This document shows positions 1 to 8,514 of a stretch of 64,000 bases of DNA, one piece after another. This DNA is from Actinopolyspora xinjiangensis (GTDB lineage Bacteria; Actinomycetota; Actinomycetes; Mycobacteriales; Pseudonocardiaceae): positions 248,001 to 312,000 of the forward strand of contig NZ_FNJR01000002.1 in NCBI RefSeq assembly GCF_900104475.1. The letters run 5' to 3'. The notes under the pieces were generated by a model. It was not told the DNA's origin, ran no database searches, and saw only the letters and a program-made list of their open reading frames with translations. A program made the translations under genes and the position numbers. Numbering within the stretch: the stretch's first letter is position 1; every line of letters starts with the position of its first letter.

Positions 1-932
1 GCCTCCGAGTCCGGCCGCTCCGAGAGCGTTCCGCGCAACTGCGAGAGGTCCTCGCCGAGGGTGCTGCCGACGTCGCCGATCCGCTCGGTGACACCGCTCT
101 CGACGGAGTCCAGGCGACTGTTGACGTTCTCCTCGACCGAGTCGATCCGGCCGGACACCTGGTCCAGGCGCCCCGCCAGTGCCTCCAGCCGGTCGGCGAG
201 CTGCTGCAGCCGCTCGGTCGGGTCCACCGCCGGGCGCTCCGCGAGCGCGTCGAGCTTGCCGTTGACCTTCTCGGCGTTCTCGGAAAGGGTCTCGCCGATG
301 CCGTTGCGGACCTCCTGGGCCGCGTCGGTCACCGAACGCTGCAACGATTCCCTGGTGCCGTCGAGGTGCTCGTGAACGCCTTCGTCGATCTCGGCGAACC
401 GCCCGCGCAGGCTGGTCTCCATCTGGTCGAGACGCTCCCGGAGCGGCTCCTGGACGGAGCCGGGAACCTCCTCCAGGCGGGAGTCCTGTTTGTCCAGGTG
501 CTGACCCAGTTCCTCGAGTCGTTTGTGGACGTGGGAGAGCTTGTCCTCCAGGCCGTCCACGCGGCCGTTCACGCCGTCGAACCGCCCTGCCATGCTGTCC
601 AGCCTGCCGTCCAGTTGGGCGAACGGTTTGGACAGTTTCTCGGCGAGGCCCTCGACCTGGCTGTTCAGGCCGGAGATCGCGTTCTCTTGGGCTTCCAGTT
701 TGGACAGTGCCTCGTCGAGTCGTTCGGCGAGCACGCTGACTTCGGTGCGATCCGGCAGCTCGGACAGCCGTTTGCGTACGGAGCCGAGTGACTCCAGCGG
801 CGACATCCGGGCGTTGATCTCGTCGAGAGCGTCGAAGATCTGCTGCTGTTCGCTTTCGCGGATCTCCGCTGCCCGCGTCAGCATGTTCCGCATACGGTCG
901 AACGACACCGTGTCTTGGCTGTTCTCGTTCAC
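1..932 (-). CDS. Coiled-coil protein of unknown function, 3' end outside window
   Basis: The reading frame is open from a GTG at 932 to the window edge (310 codons visible). The translation starts VNENSQDTVSFDRMR and is almost entirely heptad-like: repeated Leu/Val at a/d positions with many Glu, Arg, Asp and Gln, and recurring short units such as LDSVE, LDGLED and RLEEL. It has no Cys, no signal peptide and no membrane segment in the visible part, so it looks like a long cytoplasmic coiled coil, perhaps a scaffold or an SMC-like or tail-fibre-like rod. A purine-rich stretch (GAAGGACGA) precedes the GTG. No catalytic domain is visible. The function is unknown; the coding call rests on the frame and its composition. 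Confidence 0.75.
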   Translation of the reverse strand, partial: MNENSQDTVSFDRMRNMLTRAAEIRESEQQQIFDALDEINARMSPLESLGSVRKRLSELPDRTEVSVLAERLDEALSKLEAQENAISGLNSQVEGLAEKLSKPFAQLDGRLDSMAGRFDGVNGRVDGLEDKLSHVHKRLEELGQHLDKQDSRLEEVPGSVQEPLRERLDQMETSLRGRFAEIDEGVHEHLDGTRESLQRSVTDAAQEVRNGIGETLSENAEKVNGKLDALAERPAVDPTERLQQLADRLEALAGRLDQVSGRIDSVEENVNSRLDSVESGVTERIGDVGSTLGEDLSQLRGTLSERPDSE

Positions 933-1443
933 GGCAAAGGTCGTCCTTCTTCGAGGGGGAGGGAGAGGACTATTGGAGCGTAGCGAGTGGGCGGTCGGTT
1001 GGGCATACGCCCCCCGGGATTTTCCACGAATACGGTGGCCGTTGTTCCCTCGAACGGAGTAATGTTTCGGAGATCATCGCAGGTGGTCGCGTTGATCACG
1101 AGCTCCTTCGTCGTGGTTCCCCGGGGTGTTCGGCGAGCCGCGGTGAGTGATCCCCCGCGAGCTGTGGTCGCGTAGAGTGATCGATTCTCGCACGAAAGTG
1201 GTCGTTGGTTCAACGGCAAGATTGAAGTTAACTGTGGTGTGCGCTGCCGCTGACCGGAGTTCCTGCCTCGAAAGTATGGCGCGAAGTCATCCGTGTGGTT
1301 GGTCGTGCGGCCGGACGGGAACCCAGTGGGAACAGCGGAGCGGACCGCCGCGACGCGAGGCCGTCGGAGTGCGCCCCGCGTCGCGCGCTCGTTCCGCTCG
1401 GTGTGCTTCGGGCCGGACGGCGAACGGGTCCACCGGTGCGGAG
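933..1443. other. Gene-free stretch
   Basis: About 510 bp upstream of the coiled-coil gene and downstream of the next minus-strand gene. It is less GC-rich than its surroundings around 1050-1240. It should hold the promoter of the coiled-coil gene, but I cannot place a convincing -35/-10 pair. Frames across it lack ribosome sites and are mostly shadows. Confidence 0.4.
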
Positions 1444-2676
1444 TCAGTGCACCCGCAGCCGCGCCTCGAAGTTCTCCACCAGCTCGCGCCACGCCGCGAC
1501 CTCGTCGTCGAACGGCGGGGTCGGGGGCAGCCGGTTGGGGTCGGGTCGGAGCACGAACGACAGCATCCACCCCAGACGTTCGGAGGGAGCCAGCGCGTTC
1601 TCCACGCTCTCGTCGCCCGCCCAGGCCGCCGCGTCGGTGAGCAGCTCCTCGGCGAGATCCAGCTGGGTCGGGTCGACCGCCGACGGGCCCTCGTCCAGAT
1701 CGGCGTCCAGCCCGCTCAGCACGTAGGTGTTGTCCTGTTCGACCTCGATCTCCAGTTCACCGCCCGTGGCCTTGTTCTTGACCGTGGGCCACGTCGCCAC
1801 GCGCGCCAGGTCCGAACCGTCCACCTTGTCCTCGGCCAGGTACCGGGCCAGCGCCCGGGGCGAGGTGCAGACGTCGATGCTGCCCTCGGAACCGAGGAAG
1901 ACCGGGTCGTCGTCGAGGTAGCAGCGCAGCGAGTAGTACTCCCGGCCACCGGTCACGATCTTGATCGGATCGATGCCGATCTCGCGCCAGAAACCCTGCT
2001 CCTCCTCGGGCTCGCCGAGCTCCTCGTACTCGGAGTCCTCCGCCGCTGCCGGAGCGGTCTCGTCGTCCTCGCCGGGCAGAGCCTCGGCGAGCTCGCTCTC
2101 CGCAGTGGCCACGGCGGCGGCGTCCACCTCCGGCGTGGCCACCACGCCGTCGATGGCGTCGAGCAGTTCGTCCCACCGCTCGGCGACCACCCGGCAGAGC
2201 CGGTTCCAGCGACGCTGACCCTCCTTGCCGCTGAACGGCAGCGTTCCCTCGCCGAGCAGGTCGAATCCCTCGGCGTCCTGCAGCACCTCGGTGACCGTGT
2301 CGAGTTCGCAGACCTCCGCCAGCGAACGCGCCATCTCCACGATCTCCGAGAGCTCGTTGATGGTCCAGGTGTCCGGCGGCTCGGCGACGAGCTCCGGAAC
2401 ACCGACCAGGTCGTACTGGTGGTCCTCGTCCGGGCTGAGGTCAACAGCCGACAGCGCGGGGACGACGTGCCACGCCGGGTGGTCGTCCAGGTCGTTGACC
2501 GCGCCGGACCGGACGAAAGCGGCCAGGTGGGCCGGGTCGGGGAAGGCGTACAGATTCTCTTCGTGGCCGAGGAAGGCTTCCCATTCTTCGCCGTCCTCGC
2601 GCCAGCGGGGAGCCCAGAGGGTGACCAGATCGCCCTGCGGCAGCCCGAGCTCGATCGGGACGATGTCCTGCGCCAT
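1444..2676 (-). CDS. Conserved acidic actinobacterial protein of unknown function
   Basis: This is a 410-residue soluble protein with no signal peptide or membrane segment. It is rich in Asp/Glu, especially an acidic low-complexity linker around residues 175-225 (runs such as EEQGFWREIG follow it). It appears to have two similar halves, each with a W-containing 'YxLxxYLxDDP / ALARYLAEDK' type segment. The ATG has a strong ribosome site (GGAGGTAGCAAG) immediately upstream. I recognise it only as a family widespread in actinomycetes, sometimes loosely labelled primosomal protein; I see no primase or helicase motif and do not adopt that name. It is a single-gene unit. Confidence 0.8.
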   Translation of the reverse strand: MAQDIVPIELGLPQGDLVTLWAPRWREDGEEWEAFLGHEENLYAFPDPAHLAAFVRSGAVNDLDDHPAWHVVPALSAVDLSPDEDHQYDLVGVPELVAEPPDTWTINELSEIVEMARSLAEVCELDTVTEVLQDAEGFDLLGEGTLPFSGKEGQRRWNRLCRVVAERWDELLDAIDGVVATPEVDAAAVATAESELAEALPGEDDETAPAAAEDSEYEELGEPEEEQGFWREIGIDPIKIVTGGREYYSLRCYLDDDPVFLGSEGSIDVCTSPRALARYLAEDKVDGSDLARVATWPTVKNKATGGELEIEVEQDNTYVLSGLDADLDEGPSAVDPTQLDLAEELLTDAAAWAGDESVENALAPSERLGWMLSFVLRPDPNRLPPTPPFDDEVAAWRELVENFEARLRVH

Positions 2677-3068
2677 CTTGCTACCTCCGGTCGCCGAAGC
2701 GGACGCTGCCGAAGCCTACGGGATGGGGATTCGATTGCCGATACGGTGTCGCACCGTGCGTGGCCGACTCGCACCAGGGGCCCTGCCCAATGGCTCACCC
2801 GGCGGTCGACCGCACGCTCGGCGCGCTGAGCGGCCGAGTCGCGAGGCTCATCGAAGCAAGGAACTCCAAGCTACCTCAGCGCGAGGCGGCACGACCAAGA
2901 CACCGGCCGCGTCCCGTATTCCCCGGACGAGGTGGTGCGACCGCCCGGGGGAGTCGTCGTTGCCGCTCGCGCTCCTCGGAAATCCCTCCGTGCGTGGGCC
3001 GGAAAGAACCCTCATCCCCTCACGGTTGGCGGTATCGTTTCCCCGGCGCCGGGCCGATCCTGAGGTGA
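2677..3068. other. Divergent intergenic stretch
   Basis: 390 bp between the divergent acidic-protein gene and the SUKH gene, presumably carrying both promoters. I see no RNA gene, repeat or strong hairpin in it. Confidence 0.35.
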
Positions 3069-3650
3069 ATGGACGTCACGCTGCTGTGGACCAAAATCAC
3101 GCTTTGGCTCGCCGAGCACGCGCCGACCACCGCTTCCGAGCTCCGGCAGGCTCAGCCCCCTCCGGACATGGCCGAGTTCGAGTCCGGCTTCGAGCTGGCA
3201 CTTCCCCACCAGCTCAAGGAGTGGTGGTCCTGTTGCGGCGGGACCGAGACCGGTGCGTTGACCGATGTGCTGCCGCCGTTCTACACGCCCTACGGCGCAC
3301 CGGGCGCGTGGCGGGTCTGGTGCGAGCTCCGGGAGATCTGGGCGGACAAGTGGCACCGACCCGCCTGCGACTACTACGCGGGCTCGGCGGGGAGCAGCTT
3401 CCACCCGGCCTGGATTCCGATCGCGGGTGACGGTTTCGCCGACGAACTGGTGGTGGACCTGCGCCCCGGCCCGCTGCGCGGCTGCGTGCTGGAGTGGGAG
3501 CAGGAGATGAGCCGTGTCGGTCCGCCGCTGTGGGCCGATCTGGCCTCGATGTTGGCCGATGTGCACCATGCGTTGGTCGAAGGGGGCTCCGCCGGGTACA
3601 GCAGGCCTACCGTGACCGAGGACGGCAGACTGGACTGGCAGATCCGTTGA
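3069..3650 (+). CDS. SMI1/KNR4 (SUKH) family protein
   Basis: This 193-residue soluble protein has the SUKH core: 'LRQAQPPPDMAEFESGFELA' style acidic helix, then LPHQLKEWWSCCGG (residues 57-70), the classic 'LP..l..ll..ngg' signature, then a short loop ending FYTPYG and 'WIPIAGDGFADELVVDL' (the family's 'fipig.dg.Gd.l.vDl' strand). SUKH proteins are either immunity proteins against nuclease or deaminase toxins or general cytoplasmic proteins. There is no toxin gene next to it here, so it may be a solitary immunity protein or housekeeping SUKH. The start is ATG with GAGGTGA just upstream. The gene is monocistronic. Confidence 0.8.
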   Translation: MDVTLLWTKITLWLAEHAPTTASELRQAQPPPDMAEFESGFELALPHQLKEWWSCCGGTETGALTDVLPPFYTPYGAPGAWRVWCELREIWADKWHRPACDYYAGSAGSSFHPAWIPIAGDGFADELVVDLRPGPLRGCVLEWEQEMSRVGPPLWADLASMLADVHHALVEGGSAGYSRPTVTEDGRLDWQIR

Positions 3651-3723
3651 ACCGCTGGGTCGTCCCCGCCGCGCGGCGGTCTTCCGGGAAGTCGCCGCGC
3701 GGGGCGGGCGGAGCGGACCCGGT

Positions 3724-4467
3724 TCAGCGGAACCGTCTCCCCTCGTCACGGCGGAAGGTGAACACCGCCAGTGTTCCGAGAGCCACCGTCCACCCCACGG
3801 CGATCGACAACGCGGTCAGCGGTGGTCCGCCTCCGGTCAGCGCGCCGAGCACGAGCTCGCGGGCGGCCCTGGTCGGAAGCACGTTCGAAGTCGCGTCCAG
3901 CCAGTCGGGGAACAGGCTCGGCGGCAGGAACAGGCCTCCCGCGAACGCCAGAGGGAAAAGTATCAGCTGGACAGTGGGGATGGCGGCCTTGAGCGGCATG
4001 GAGTACCCCACCGTGAGTCCGAGGAAGGCGAACGGTACTCCCGCGAGGATCAGCGCGAACAGCGTCGTGCCCAACTCGATCACCGAAGCCTCGGCTTCGG
4101 TGAGCAGCATCGCCGCCAGTCCCACCGGCACCAGCGACAGCAGCGCGAAGCACAGCGCGTTGCACACCCTGCCACCGAGCTGTGCCATCGGGCCCGCGGG
4201 CAGCGTCCGCAGGTACGCGTGCCAGGTCTTGGCGCGGTCCTCGGCCACTCCGGCTCCGAGGTTGAACACGAAAGCGCTGATCACGGCGAACAGCGACATC
4301 TGCCCCGCGGCTTCGGTGGCAGCGGCGGTGTTGCCGGAGACCGACCGGTTGGAGACGACGAAAAGCAGCATGAACAGCGTGGGGAACGCGAGCGTGCCCA
4401 GCGCGGCCATGGGGATTCGTATCGTTTCGCGGAACTGATAGCGCGTGTACAGCGGTATGGTGCTCAT
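3724..4467 (-). CDS. ABC-2 type transporter permease
   Basis: A 247-residue integral membrane protein with about six predicted helices (roughly residues 20-40, 57-77, 104-124, 134-153, 165-183, 217-238), the size and layout of an ABC-2 permease (drug or bacteriocin export type). Its ATG overlaps the stop of the ATPase gene by 4 bp, so the two are translationally coupled and should form one half-permease/ATPase exporter. It is the last gene of a four-gene operon (membrane protein, winged-helix regulator, ATPase, permease). The substrate is not evident; in this family peptides, lipids or drugs are all possible. Confidence 0.88.
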   Translation of the reverse strand: MSTIPLYTRYQFRETIRIPMAALGTLAFPTLFMLLFVVSNRSVSGNTAAATEAAGQMSLFAVISAFVFNLGAGVAEDRAKTWHAYLRTLPAGPMAQLGGRVCNALCFALLSLVPVGLAAMLLTEAEASVIELGTTLFALILAGVPFAFLGLTVGYSMPLKAAIPTVQLILFPLAFAGGLFLPPSLFPDWLDATSNVLPTRAARELVLGALTGGGPPLTALSIAVGWTVALGTLAVFTFRRDEGRRFR

Positions 4468-5366
4468 GCTCTTCTCCCGGCGGTTTCGTCGGTCCGGTTC
4501 CCCGTCGAGGTCAGGGCGGTGAACGCCTCCTCCAGGGAGGTTCCCGTCACGGTCAGGTCCTCGAAATCGACTCCGCTGCGCACCAGGTCCCGAACGAGTC
4601 GGTCGGAGTCGTGGGTGAGCAGCCGGTGAGCTCCGTCCCGGAGTTCGGAACGCACCACCCCCGGCAGTTCCGGCAGCTCTCCCCGCACGGTCACGGTGCT
4701 GGTGCGCACTCGTGACTTGATCTCCCGCTGTGGTCCGTCGGCCAGCACCCTGCCGCGGTCCATCACCACGATCCGTTCCGCCAGGGCCTCCACCTCGGCC
4801 AGGTAGTGGCTGGTCAGCAGCACAGTCGTCCCGCGTCGATTGTGGTGGCGCAGCGCCTCCCAGAGCGAGTCCCGCGCGGCCACGTCCAGCCCGGTGGTGG
4901 GTTCGTCGAGCACTACCAGTCCGGGGTCGCCCGCGAAGGCCAGCGCCGCGCTCAACCGTCGTTGCTGCCCACCGGACAGCGAACCGGCCTGTTCGCGCGC
5001 GAGCTCGCTGAGCCCGAACCGCTCCAGCAGTTCATCGACCGGCAGCGGCTTCGGGTAGTGCTTGGCGACGAACTCCACGATCTCGGCCACCCGCAGTGTG
5101 TCAGGCAGACCGGTTTCCTGCGGGGTGGTTCCCAGTCGTTGGCGGTTGCGCGGTTGTCGGGGATCGCCGCCGAACAGCTCGACGCGGCCCGAGTCGGGAG
5201 CGCGGAGGCCGGTCAGCAGGTTCAGGAGGGTGGTCTTGCCCGCCCCGTTGGGGCCCAGCAGCCCCAGGATCTCTCCGGCGGAGATGTCGAGGTCGATGCC
5301 GTCCAGCGCGTTCAGCGAACCGAACCGGCGTGACGCGCCGATGGCGCGTGCTTGATATCGCGTCAT
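4464..5366 (-). CDS. ABC transporter ATP-binding protein
   Basis: A 300-residue ATPase of the DrrA/CcmA type. Walker A is GPNGAGKTT at residues 38-46; the signature LSGGQQRRLS and Walker B LVVLDEPTTGLD follow, then the switch His in LLTSHYLAEVEAL. A C-terminal extension of about 80 residues (from VRTSTVTVRGELPELPG) is the DUF4162-like domain of drug exporters. I chose the ATG at 5366 (MTRYQARAIG) rather than the much longer open frame, because the extra sequence reads through the regulator gene in the wrong frame and because it gives the usual 4-bp overlap with the upstream stop. It works with the downstream permease. Confidence 0.92.
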   Translation of the reverse strand: MTRYQARAIGASRRFGSLNALDGIDLDISAGEILGLLGPNGAGKTTLLNLLTGLRAPDSGRVELFGGDPRQPRNRQRLGTTPQETGLPDTLRVAEIVEFVAKHYPKPLPVDELLERFGLSELAREQAGSLSGGQQRRLSAALAFAGDPGLVVLDEPTTGLDVAARDSLWEALRHHNRRGTTVLLTSHYLAEVEALAERIVVMDRGRVLADGPQREIKSRVRTSTVTVRGELPELPGVVRSELRDGAHRLLTHDSDRLVRDLVRSGVDFEDLTVTGTSLEEAFTALTSTGNRTDETAGRRA

Positions 5367-5683
5367 GAGTCCCCCTCGTCGGTGACCGGCTCCAACAGGG
5401 CCCGCAACTGCCGCATGTACTGGTCGAAGGCCGTGCGCCCGGCACTGGTGAGGCACACGTAGGTGGTTCCGCGACCGGGGCCCGTCTTGGTGCTGTCGGT
5501 GTAACCCGCCTCTTCGAGCTTGCGCAGATGAGTGATCAGGTTTCCAGGTGTCATGTCCAGCAGTTCCCGTAGCCGGCCGAAAGCGATCCGGTCCTCGGTT
5601 GGCAGCGCCGCCAGGGTGGTCATCACCCGCAGCCTCGCCTGGGCGTGGATGATCGGATCGAGTCGACCGTCGGCAGGGGTCAT
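5363..5683 (-). CDS. Winged-helix transcriptional regulator (DUF4364/MarR-like, YtrA-context)
   Basis: A 106-residue DNA-binding protein with a classic winged helix: 'IIHAQARLRVMTTLAAL', 'FGRLRELLDMTPGNLITHLR' recognition region, then the wing GRGTTYVCLTSAGRTAFDQY. This is the small 'transcriptional regulator' type that sits beside ABC exporters in actinomycetes (winged helix DNA-binding domain, PF13601-like). The ATG at 5683 is preceded by GGAG. It overlaps the ATPase gene by 4 bp downstream and the membrane protein gene by 4 bp upstream, so it is cotranscribed with its likely targets. The paired 17-bp palindromes at 6384-6424 are its obvious candidate operators, which would make it an autoregulator. 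Confidence 0.88.
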   Translation of the reverse strand: MTPADGRLDPIIHAQARLRVMTTLAALPTEDRIAFGRLRELLDMTPGNLITHLRKLEEAGYTDSTKTGPGRGTTYVCLTSAGRTAFDQYMRQLRALLEPVTDEGDS

Positions 5684-6363
5684 TCCGGTTCTCCGGGGAG
5701 GCGTTCGTGACTGGGGGAGGGCCTCGCACCCGCTCGGTCGCGCAGCGTCAGCACCGTTCCCGCCACCAGAAAACCACCGCCGCCCGCCAGCGACATGACC
5801 AGGTAGTGGTTCGGGATGCCGGTGAAGGCTCCGGCCGCGTTGATCGCCAGAATCCACAGGCCCACGCCGTACTGCGTCCAGCTGCCGGTCAGCGCGCCAC
5901 CGCTGAGGTAGAGCACTCCCACCAGCAGGCCGGACCCGCTCGTCCAGAGCATGGCGTAGACGTCCTCGGGGATGCCCAGCCGTGATGTGGCGGCGATCAT
6001 CGCACCCAGCGCGACGAACCCCAGCATCCAGGACCAGCCGTGCATCGCCCCCGACTTCTGCGAGGGGCCGCGCAGACCGCGCAGGCTGCTCGCCAGATGC
6101 CAGACCGTGATGACGCCCGCCACGCCCAGGCAGCCGAAGAAGATCCCCAGGGCGTACCAGAGGGAGACGGCCAACACCGGATCGTCCCCGATGGTCAGGT
6201 ACAGCTCACCGAACCCCAGGCACCAGGCCGCCCCCCACACGCCGAACAGCAGCCCCGGGCTGACATCGAGGGCTCGTTCGGCGCGTTGTTGCTGCTGCTC
6301 GGTGATGGCCAGCATCTCCGCCGGTGACGGTGTCGAGTTCTCGGAGGTTTGTTCTTCGGTCAT
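5680..6363 (-). CDS. Polytopic membrane protein, first gene of ABC exporter operon
   Basis: A 227-residue protein with a short Gln/Glu-rich cytoplasmic N-terminus (residues 1-35) and about six transmembrane helices. There is no recognisable catalytic motif. The ATG at 6363 has GGGAGGCACGGA directly upstream; a longer frame starting nearer the palindromes is possible but has no ribosome site. It leads the operon that continues with the winged-helix regulator, ABC ATPase and permease, each overlapping the next by 4 bp. Homologous arrangements are common in actinomycetes, where the protein is annotated only as hypothetical. It may act as a partner of the exporter, but that is inference. Confidence 0.8.
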   Translation of the reverse strand: MTEEQTSENSTPSPAEMLAITEQQQQRAERALDVSPGLLFGVWGAAWCLGFGELYLTIGDDPVLAVSLWYALGIFFGCLGVAGVITVWHLASSLRGLRGPSQKSGAMHGWSWMLGFVALGAMIAATSRLGIPEDVYAMLWTSGSGLLVGVLYLSGGALTGSWTQYGVGLWILAINAAGAFTGIPNHYLVMSLAGGGGFLVAGTVLTLRDRAGARPSPSHERLPGEPE

Positions 6364-6383
6364 TCCGTGCCTCCCGCAGCTGA

Positions 6384-6424
6384 ACTTTGTGACGCAAAGT
6401 CTCACTTACTTTGTGACGCAAAGT
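6384..6424. promoter_or_regulatory. Two tandem 17-bp palindromic operators
   Basis: The sequence ACTTTGTGACGCAAAGT occurs twice exactly, at 6384-6400 and 6408-6424 (24 bp start to start, just over two helical turns). Each copy is an inverted repeat ACTTTG/CAAAGT around a 5-bp centre. They lie 20-60 bp upstream of the ABC-exporter operon and are the natural binding sites for its winged-helix regulator. Confidence 0.8.
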
Positions 6425-6469
6425 CAAGGCCGTGCGTCGTTCGCTTCGATTTACTATTTGGCGAGACAA

Positions 6470-6492
6470 ACTAGTATGTTGTATTTTCTAGT
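6470..6492. promoter_or_regulatory. Inverted repeat at the PadR promoter
   Basis: ACTAG (6470-6474) and CTAGT (6488-6492) form an inverted repeat with a 13-bp AT-rich centre containing TAGTATGTTG, immediately before the GTG start of the padR gene. This placement suggests autorepression by PadR; the start region looks leaderless (TAGTAT box about 17 bp before the GTG, no Shine-Dalgarno). Confidence 0.5.
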
Positions 6493-6493
6493 C

Positions 6494-6847
6494 GTGACGG
6501 AGAAGAAGTCGGTGGAGCGGCAGACACAGTGGCTGCGCGGCGTGCTGGATCTCGCCGTGCTCGCGCTGCTGGCGGAGAGCGGGGAGGACTACGGCTACAC
6601 GCTGGTCCGGCGCCTCGACGAGGCAGGGCTTCCCGGCATGAGACCGGGAACGCTGTACCCGCTGCTGAACCGCCTCGATTCGGAGGGGCTGGTGCGCAGC
6701 GAGTGGCGTGCCGGTTCCGGTGGGCCGGGCAGGAAGTTCTTCCAGCTCACCGGGCAGGGCCGTGCGGTGTTGGCCGAGCAGGGGCCGCTGTGGACCGAGT
6801 TCGCCGAGAACGCCACCGCAGTACTGGAACGGGGGATGAACTCATGA
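6494..6847 (+). CDS. PadR family transcriptional regulator
   Basis: A 117-residue protein with the PadR signature: RGVLDLAVLALLAE, 'YGYTLVRRLDEAG', the recognition helix and wing region GTLYPLLNRLDSEGLV, then 'GPGRKFFQLTGQGRAVL' and a C-terminal helix for dimerisation. I took the GTG at 6494 as start because the ATG at 6476 lies inside the inverted repeat and the AT-rich promoter box; neither has a Shine-Dalgarno, so leaderless translation is likely. It overlaps the downstream HAAS-type gene by ATGA, the usual PadR/membrane-protein pair. PadR proteins normally repress their own operon. Confidence 0.88.
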   Translation: MTEKKSVERQTQWLRGVLDLAVLALLAESGEDYGYTLVRRLDEAGLPGMRPGTLYPLLNRLDSEGLVRSEWRAGSGGPGRKFFQLTGQGRAVLAEQGPLWTEFAENATAVLERGMNS

Positions 6848-7485
6848 CCGCGGAGTCGGCGGAGAAGTACCGCGACGAGTTGACGTTCGCGCTGCGGATG
6901 CGCGATGTGCCGGCGGACCGGATCGGCGACGTGTTGGCCGAAGTGGACACGCACGTCGCCGAAACAGGTGAGGGCCCGGTGGAAGCGTTCGGCACACCGG
7001 GGGAGTACGCGGCGCGTGTGGTCGAGGAACTCGGAACGGCCGTCGGCCACCCCCGGCGAGCCGTGCTGCGGCCGGGTGTGCTGCTGGTCGGCGCCCTTGC
7101 GTTGTGTGGAGCGAAGCTGGCGACTTCCGCCGTGACCACGAACGAGGTCGTGCTGACGACCGGCGGTCTCGTCGGGATCGTCGCCCTGCTGGCGCTGCTG
7201 GTCGTGCCGCTGCTGCTGGCGATGCGCGCGGCGACCGAACTCCACAGCACCGCCCGGCGACTGTGGTTCGGGCTGGGAGCGCTGGGGACGCTGGTGCTCA
7301 CGCCGTTCGTGGCGAACCGGATCGAGCGAGTGGTCGGCGCGGAGCCGGTGCTGGTCACGATGCCGCGCTGGGCCGCCTCCGTGCTGGCGGCGGTGTTCCT
7401 GCTCGGCACGGTCGTCCTGCTGGCACGGATCATCCGTGGCAACCGGATCGTGGACCCCAGGCCTGGTGGCCTCGGGAGCTCCTGA
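6844..7485 (+). CDS. HAAS-domain-like membrane protein, PadR partner
   Basis: A 213-residue protein. The N-terminal 80 residues are soluble and fit the HAAS/DUF1700 pattern seen in proteins encoded beside padR genes: EKYRDELTFALRMRDVP, then DVLAEVDTHVAETGE and EAFGTPGEYAARVVEEL. Four hydrophobic segments follow (about residues 85-102, 108-128, 140-158, 178-198). The ATG at 6844 overlaps the padR stop by 4 bp, so the gene is translationally coupled to its regulator. Its role is not known; such proteins are thought to sense or transmit envelope signals. Confidence 0.75.
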   Translation: MTAESAEKYRDELTFALRMRDVPADRIGDVLAEVDTHVAETGEGPVEAFGTPGEYAARVVEELGTAVGHPRRAVLRPGVLLVGALALCGAKLATSAVTTNEVVLTTGGLVGIVALLALLVVPLLLAMRAATELHSTARRLWFGLGALGTLVLTPFVANRIERVVGAEPVLVTMPRWAASVLAAVFLLGTVVLLARIIRGNRIVDPRPGGLGSS

Positions 7486-7620
7486 GCGTGCCGGGCGGGC
7501 CTACCGAGCGATCGCCCGGTTCGGCCGCTCGGTCCGGGCCCCGCCGGAGCGGGAGCCCGCGGGTGGTGCCACCGGCCGAGCGCGGCGGAGAACCGAACCG
7601 ACGGAACCCCGCTAGAGGGG

Positions 7621-8514
7621 TCACTCCCCGAGGGGGTGCCACACCGTCTTCAGGTCCGTGAAGGCCCGCAACCGCTTCGGGGTGGGGGGCTCGCTCCAGT
7701 CCTGTTCCGGGAGCGGGACGTCGAGCATCCGCTTGACGGTCGCGGCGGCCGCCTCCTCCAGCTCGCCCCGGAGGGACTCCTCGGCCCCGCTCGGGTCCAG
7801 CGCGTCCACATCGGAGTGCGAGGCGAGTCGTGGAGCCAGTTCGGTCGGTTCCCCGGTGAGCACGTTGACCACGCCACCCGGCACGTCCGAGGTCGCCAGC
7901 GCCTCGCACAGACTCACGGCGGGCACCGCCGCCTCCGGACCGACGAGCACCACCGCGCAGTTGCCCGTCGCCATCACCGGTGCGAGCACGCTGACCAGGC
8001 CCAACAGTGAGGAGCTGCGGGGCGCGACCACCCCGACCACTCCGACGGGCTCGGGGCCGCCGTGGGAAGTGTAGGGGCCCGCCACCTGGTTGACACCGCC
8101 GAGCAGCACGCCGAGCTTGTCGGTCCAGCCCGCGTACCAGAACATTCGGTCCACGGCGGTGTCCACGACCGCTTCGGCCTCGGGGAGGGGGAGCCCCTCG
8201 ACGTCGGCGACCTCCCCCGCGAAGCGATCCCGGGTGCCCTCCAGCATCTCGGCGACACGGAACATCACCTGGCCCCGGTTGTGGGCGCTCGCCCCCGCCC
8301 AGCCGTCGAAGGCCTTGCGGGCCGCCGCGACCGCGTCGCGCAGGTCCTTGCGGGATGCCTGTGCCGCGTTGGCCCGGAAGTCTCCGTCCGATCCGGTGAC
8401 AGGAAAGACCCGACCCGACTCGGAGCGCGCGAAGGAGCCGCCCACGTAGAGTTTGTAGGTCTTGGGCACCGCCACCCTCTTCCGCGTGTTCGCCAACGAC
8501 TCCCCGTCAGACAT
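7621..8514 (-). CDS. Truncated aldehyde-dehydrogenase-fold protein (second half of a split ALDH16-like pair)
   Basis: A 297-residue ALDH-fold protein, far shorter than the usual 480. It has the NAD-binding half (PKTYKLYVGGSF, 'AVAAARKAFDGWAG', 'GVVGVVAPRSSSLLGLVSVLAP', 'PGGVVNVLTG') but ends about where the catalytic domain should begin, and has neither a catalytic Cys nor the general-base Glu. The ATG at 8514 overlaps the stop of the upstream ALDH gene by 8 bp. One full ALDH followed by a half ALDH is the layout of single-chain ALDH16 proteins, so this is probably a structural or regulatory partner and not a decaying gene. The operon is deoC, ALDH, this gene. Confidence 0.85.
   Translation of the reverse strand: MSDGESLANTRKRVAVPKTYKLYVGGSFARSESGRVFPVTGSDGDFRANAAQASRKDLRDAVAAARKAFDGWAGASAHNRGQVMFRVAEMLEGTRDRFAGEVADVEGLPLPEAEAVVDTAVDRMFWYAGWTDKLGVLLGGVNQVAGPYTSHGGPEPVGVVGVVAPRSSSLLGLVSVLAPVMATGNCAVVLVGPEAAVPAVSLCEALATSDVPGGVVNVLTGEPTELAPRLASHSDVDALDPSGAEESLRGELEEAAAATVKRMLDVPLPEQDWSEPPTPKRLRAFTDLKTVWHPLGE

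Noticed and set aside
1200-1290. tRNA-like segment GGTTCAACGGCAAGATTGAA
   Set aside because: No acceptor stem or T arm can be built around it.
1147-2829. Plus-strand frame of 560 codons opposite the acidic protein gene
   Set aside because: Shadow of the real minus-strand gene; no ribosome site and implausible composition.
6476-6493. ATG 6476 as the start of the padR gene
   Set aside because: It lies inside the inverted repeat and promoter box; the GTG at 6494 gives the standard PadR N-terminus.
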